Source: Bacilli bacterium (GTDB taxonomy: Bacteria; Bacillota_I; Bacilli_A; RF39; UBA660). From it: DNA of 64,000 nucleotides. Location of the stretch: positions 1,178,001 through 1,242,000 of the forward strand of contig CP091726.1 of NCBI GenBank assembly GCA_022009835.1, in the 5' to 3' direction. This document shows positions 61,858 to 64,000 of the stretch, piece after piece. The notes beneath the pieces were generated by a model. It was not told the DNA's origin. It saw nothing but the letters and a program-made list of their open reading frames with translations, and searched no databases. The position numbers were made by a program, and so were the translations under genes. Position 1 is the first letter of the stretch. Every line of letters begins with the position of its first letter.

Positions 61858-62480
61858 TTATTTTTTTCCTTTTATATTAAGTATCTTACTTAAAGTAAAA
61901 TGTCTGATAGATCCTCTGAGTTTACAAAAAGCAAGAACATAAGTATTATCTTCAAATTCAAACATATTTATAGGGATAATTTCTCTTTTAACTATCTTAC
62001 CTGATGTACCTAAATAATCTATTAATAAACTTTTTCTTATCTTTAATACATTTATCAATAATATTAATTTTTTCTCATCATTTTTTTATTTACTGTTACA
62101 TCAACATTTTTTTATATTCTGATAATATCTTATTAGTATTATAAATAGAATGTAATTTTTTTATTTAACTTATTAAAATCACTAATTAATTTATTATCAC
62201 TAATATTTTTTTAATTTGTCTTCTGCTCTATCTAATACTTCCAAATCATATTTATTAAAATAATCTATATTCATAATATCATTTTTTTATTTATATAATA
62301 TCCACCACCTGGACCTTTAAAAGATTCTATAATATAACCAGCCATCTCTAATTGCTCTTTATAATACCTTACCATTCTCTCTGTTACCCCAAGTTCCATA
62401 CTAAGTTCTTTAACAGAATATACTCTACCATTTGATAATAACTTTATCATTAAAAAAATGCATTAGATATTTTTACTCAT
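61858..62480 (-). CDS. HTH-WYL transcriptional regulator
   Basis: AGGTGA precedes the ATG. The HTH is LLSNGRVYSVKELSMELGVT then ERMVRYYKEQLEMAGYIIES and FKGPGGGYYI, typical of YafY-type regulators. The second half (LIDYLGTSGKIVKREIIPIN; MFEFEDNTYVLAFCKLRGSI; RHFTLSKILNIKGKK) is a WYL-like ligand domain. Shifts near 62455, 62290, 62210, 62158, 62110 and 62090. ~207 aa. It may control the HD/kinase pair downstream. Confidence 0.78.
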
Positions 62481-62529
62481 ACTTCACCTACTTTGTCTTA
62501 ATCAAAAATATTATATCATAAATATTAAA

Positions 62530-62562
62530 AATAAGTACTATTATTTCAAGTACTTATTTATC
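62530..62562 (-). terminator. Terminator of the hybrid histidine kinase gene
   Basis: AAATAAGTACTT/AGTACTTATTT stem overlapping the stop region, then T-rich DNA on the minus strand. Confidence 0.7.
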
Positions 62563-64000
62563 TTATTCATTAAATCATCTTTTATCAATAGGTTTTTATA
62601 ATATAATCACTAAAACCACTATCTTTATAAATATCATCATATATAATATTACTATTTTTTTAGTAAGAAGAATAACCTTAGTATCAAAGCCTTTTTATTT
62701 TTATTAAGTTTATTCATAACACTAATACCATTCATATAAGGCATATCTTCATCTAGTAATATTAAATCATACTTATCACCTTTTCTAATTCTATCTAGTG
62801 CTTCTTTACCTAAATTAGAACTATCATATAGTATATTATGTTTATCTAATATCTTACTAATTAATTTAATACTAGAATTATTATCATCTATAATTAATAT
62901 CTTTTTTTATTATTAACATAATTATCATAATTATCTTTATTACTATCAGTATATATCTTTTGATCTAATATAATAGTAACAATAGTACCTTTATTATATT
63001 CACTACTTATAAGTAAATTACCACCCATTATATTAATAGTCTTTCTAGCACCATATAAACTATTTTGATCTTTAGTATTTTTATTTAAACACTTATCTAA
63101 GTCTTCAGCTTTTATACCAATACCAGAATCTTCTATTTTTTTATAATTAATCTAACTATATCTTTTTTTAAATATAGCATTAACAGATAATTCTACATAG
63201 CCTTTATCTGTATATTTATAAGAATTACCTATAATAGTATTTAATACATTCTTTAAATTAATACTATCTCCATATAAAGTATTAGGTAAATTACTATCTA
63301 TATTAAATCTAAAACTAATATCTTTATCTTCAAATAATTCTTTATTTTTTTACTTATTACTTCTTTAAGTAATAATTTAATATTATATTTATTTTTTTAA
63401 CAGTCTTAACATTAATATCATCAATAACATCAATATTATATATATTATTAGCCATACTATATAACTTGTTATTAGAAGATATTATCTCTCTAGCAAAGAA
63501 TCTATTTTCTTCTAGATTATTACTATTTAGTATTACTTCAGAAGATTTATTAATATCACTAGCAATACTCTTAACTTCATTCATCATATTATATATAAGC
63601 ATACTTTTTATCTTCATTAGCAGCATCCGCTATTTTCTTAGATGTATGTATTTCTTCTAGTAATTTCTTATCTGGATTCTCTATTGTAAAATACATAATT
63701 ACTGTAATAAAAGCCTCCATCGAAGTAAATGCAAGAATTTCAGGATGAAGTTTTTGAACTATTCCGACTAGAACACCTATTACCATATATACATATATAG
63801 GTAAATATTTTTTACTTTTAATATTTTTAAAATTTCTAATTAAGCAAGTAAACATAAGTATAATGTATAGTGTACTACTAATAAAAACAATGTTGACACT
63901 AGGCCCATAAGAATACATAACATATCCTAAATCATTTATGTTAAACTGAACTGGTAAAAACCAAAGATTAAAAAAACATCGTTATTACATCTATTACAAT
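62542..64000 (-). CDS. Hybrid histidine kinase/response regulator, runs off right edge
   Basis: N-terminal membrane part (SVNIVFISSTLYIILMFTCL; LPIYVYMVIGVLVGIVQKLH; FITVIMYFTIEN), then a linker helix, a DHp-like segment SMLIYNMMNEVKSIASDINK, ATPase with N box LNTIIGNSYKYTDKGYVELS, G1 IEDSGIGIKAEDLDK and G2 ARKTINIMGGNLLISSEYNK. A receiver domain follows: KILIIDDNNSSIKLISKILD, DLILLDEDMPYMNGISVMNK (phospho-Asp), and FSDYIIKPIDKNDLMNK. In the DHp segment the SHE of other kinases is MNE, so the phospho-His seems missing. Shifts near 63605, 63395, 63350, 63155, 62905, 62700, 62660 and 62590. Confidence 0.82.

Noticed and set aside
1..64000. Alternative genetic code with TGA as Trp
   Set aside because: Trp positions in conserved motifs (ileS, topA, PBP1) use TGG, and TGA serves as a plausible stop in several genes.

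Overview
The window is very AT-rich DNA from a low-GC Gram-positive bacterium. It reads with the standard genetic code: Trp is TGG, and TGA works as a stop (for example in the first AAA+ pair and the gerAC-like gene). CCA is encoded in all three tRNAs. A GerA germination operon, a SpoIIP-type sporulation hydrolase, tRNA-sensing T-box leaders, the recU-PBP1 pair, era-yqzL-recO order and strong AGGAGG ribosome binding sites point to the Bacillota, class Bacilli. An uncultivated, compact gut lineage near Erysipelotrichales/RF39 is my inference. Nearly every long gene is broken by one-base shifts at A/T homopolymers, and the protein homology continues across the breaks. I therefore treat these as probable long-read sequencing errors, annotate whole genes across them, and give start and end from homology and ribosome binding sites.

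Layout. 1-3782 (-): two tandem paralogous MoxR-like AAA+ ATPases with an unusual N-terminal domain. 3936-7639 (+): gerAA-gerAC-gerAB. 7773-12458: ZIP metal transporter, membrane thioredoxin, XRE regulator with a membrane anchor, metallo-beta-lactamase fold enzyme, coaD and a LysR regulator. 12595-12762 (-): tRNA-Leu and tRNA-Ile2 behind a consensus promoter. 13236-13919 (-): a type III toxin-antitoxin locus (promoter, RNA repeats, terminator, CptN-like toxin). 14142-17867 (-): pyruvate phosphate dikinase, then rplM-rpsI. 18531-25406 (-): a P-type Ca2+ ATPase, a PAP2-like protein, recO, yqzL, era, and an apbE/NusG-II/Gx-transporter group. 25671-35097 (-): a surface protein, spoIIP and partner, rsmE, and two long coiled-coil acidic proteins. 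35244-37001 (-): Rpn-type nuclease and KilA-N protein, probably accessory DNA.

37395-43742 (-): T-box-controlled ileS, a B3/B4 protein, a HAD phosphatase, uvrC and tRNA-Ser. 43783-46841: two prepilins opposite a PilB/ComGA-type ATPase. 46998-49306 (-): lon. 49750-53417 (+): recU, a small membrane protein and PBP1A. 53455-57957 (-): topA between two unknown proteins. 58042-60315 (-): T-box, a small ORF and a thrS that lacks the TGS domain. 60432-64000 (-): a kinase-like NTPase, an HD hydrolase, a WYL regulator and a hybrid histidine kinase cut by the window edge.

The most interesting items are the type III toxin-antitoxin locus and a family of at least nine dispersed intergenic elements. Each element is made of two adjacent hairpins with a shared design: a roughly 10-bp first stem with a loop that starts with A and usually ends in GG, then a second hairpin often closed by CCMC/GGGGCA. 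I know of no name for this family.
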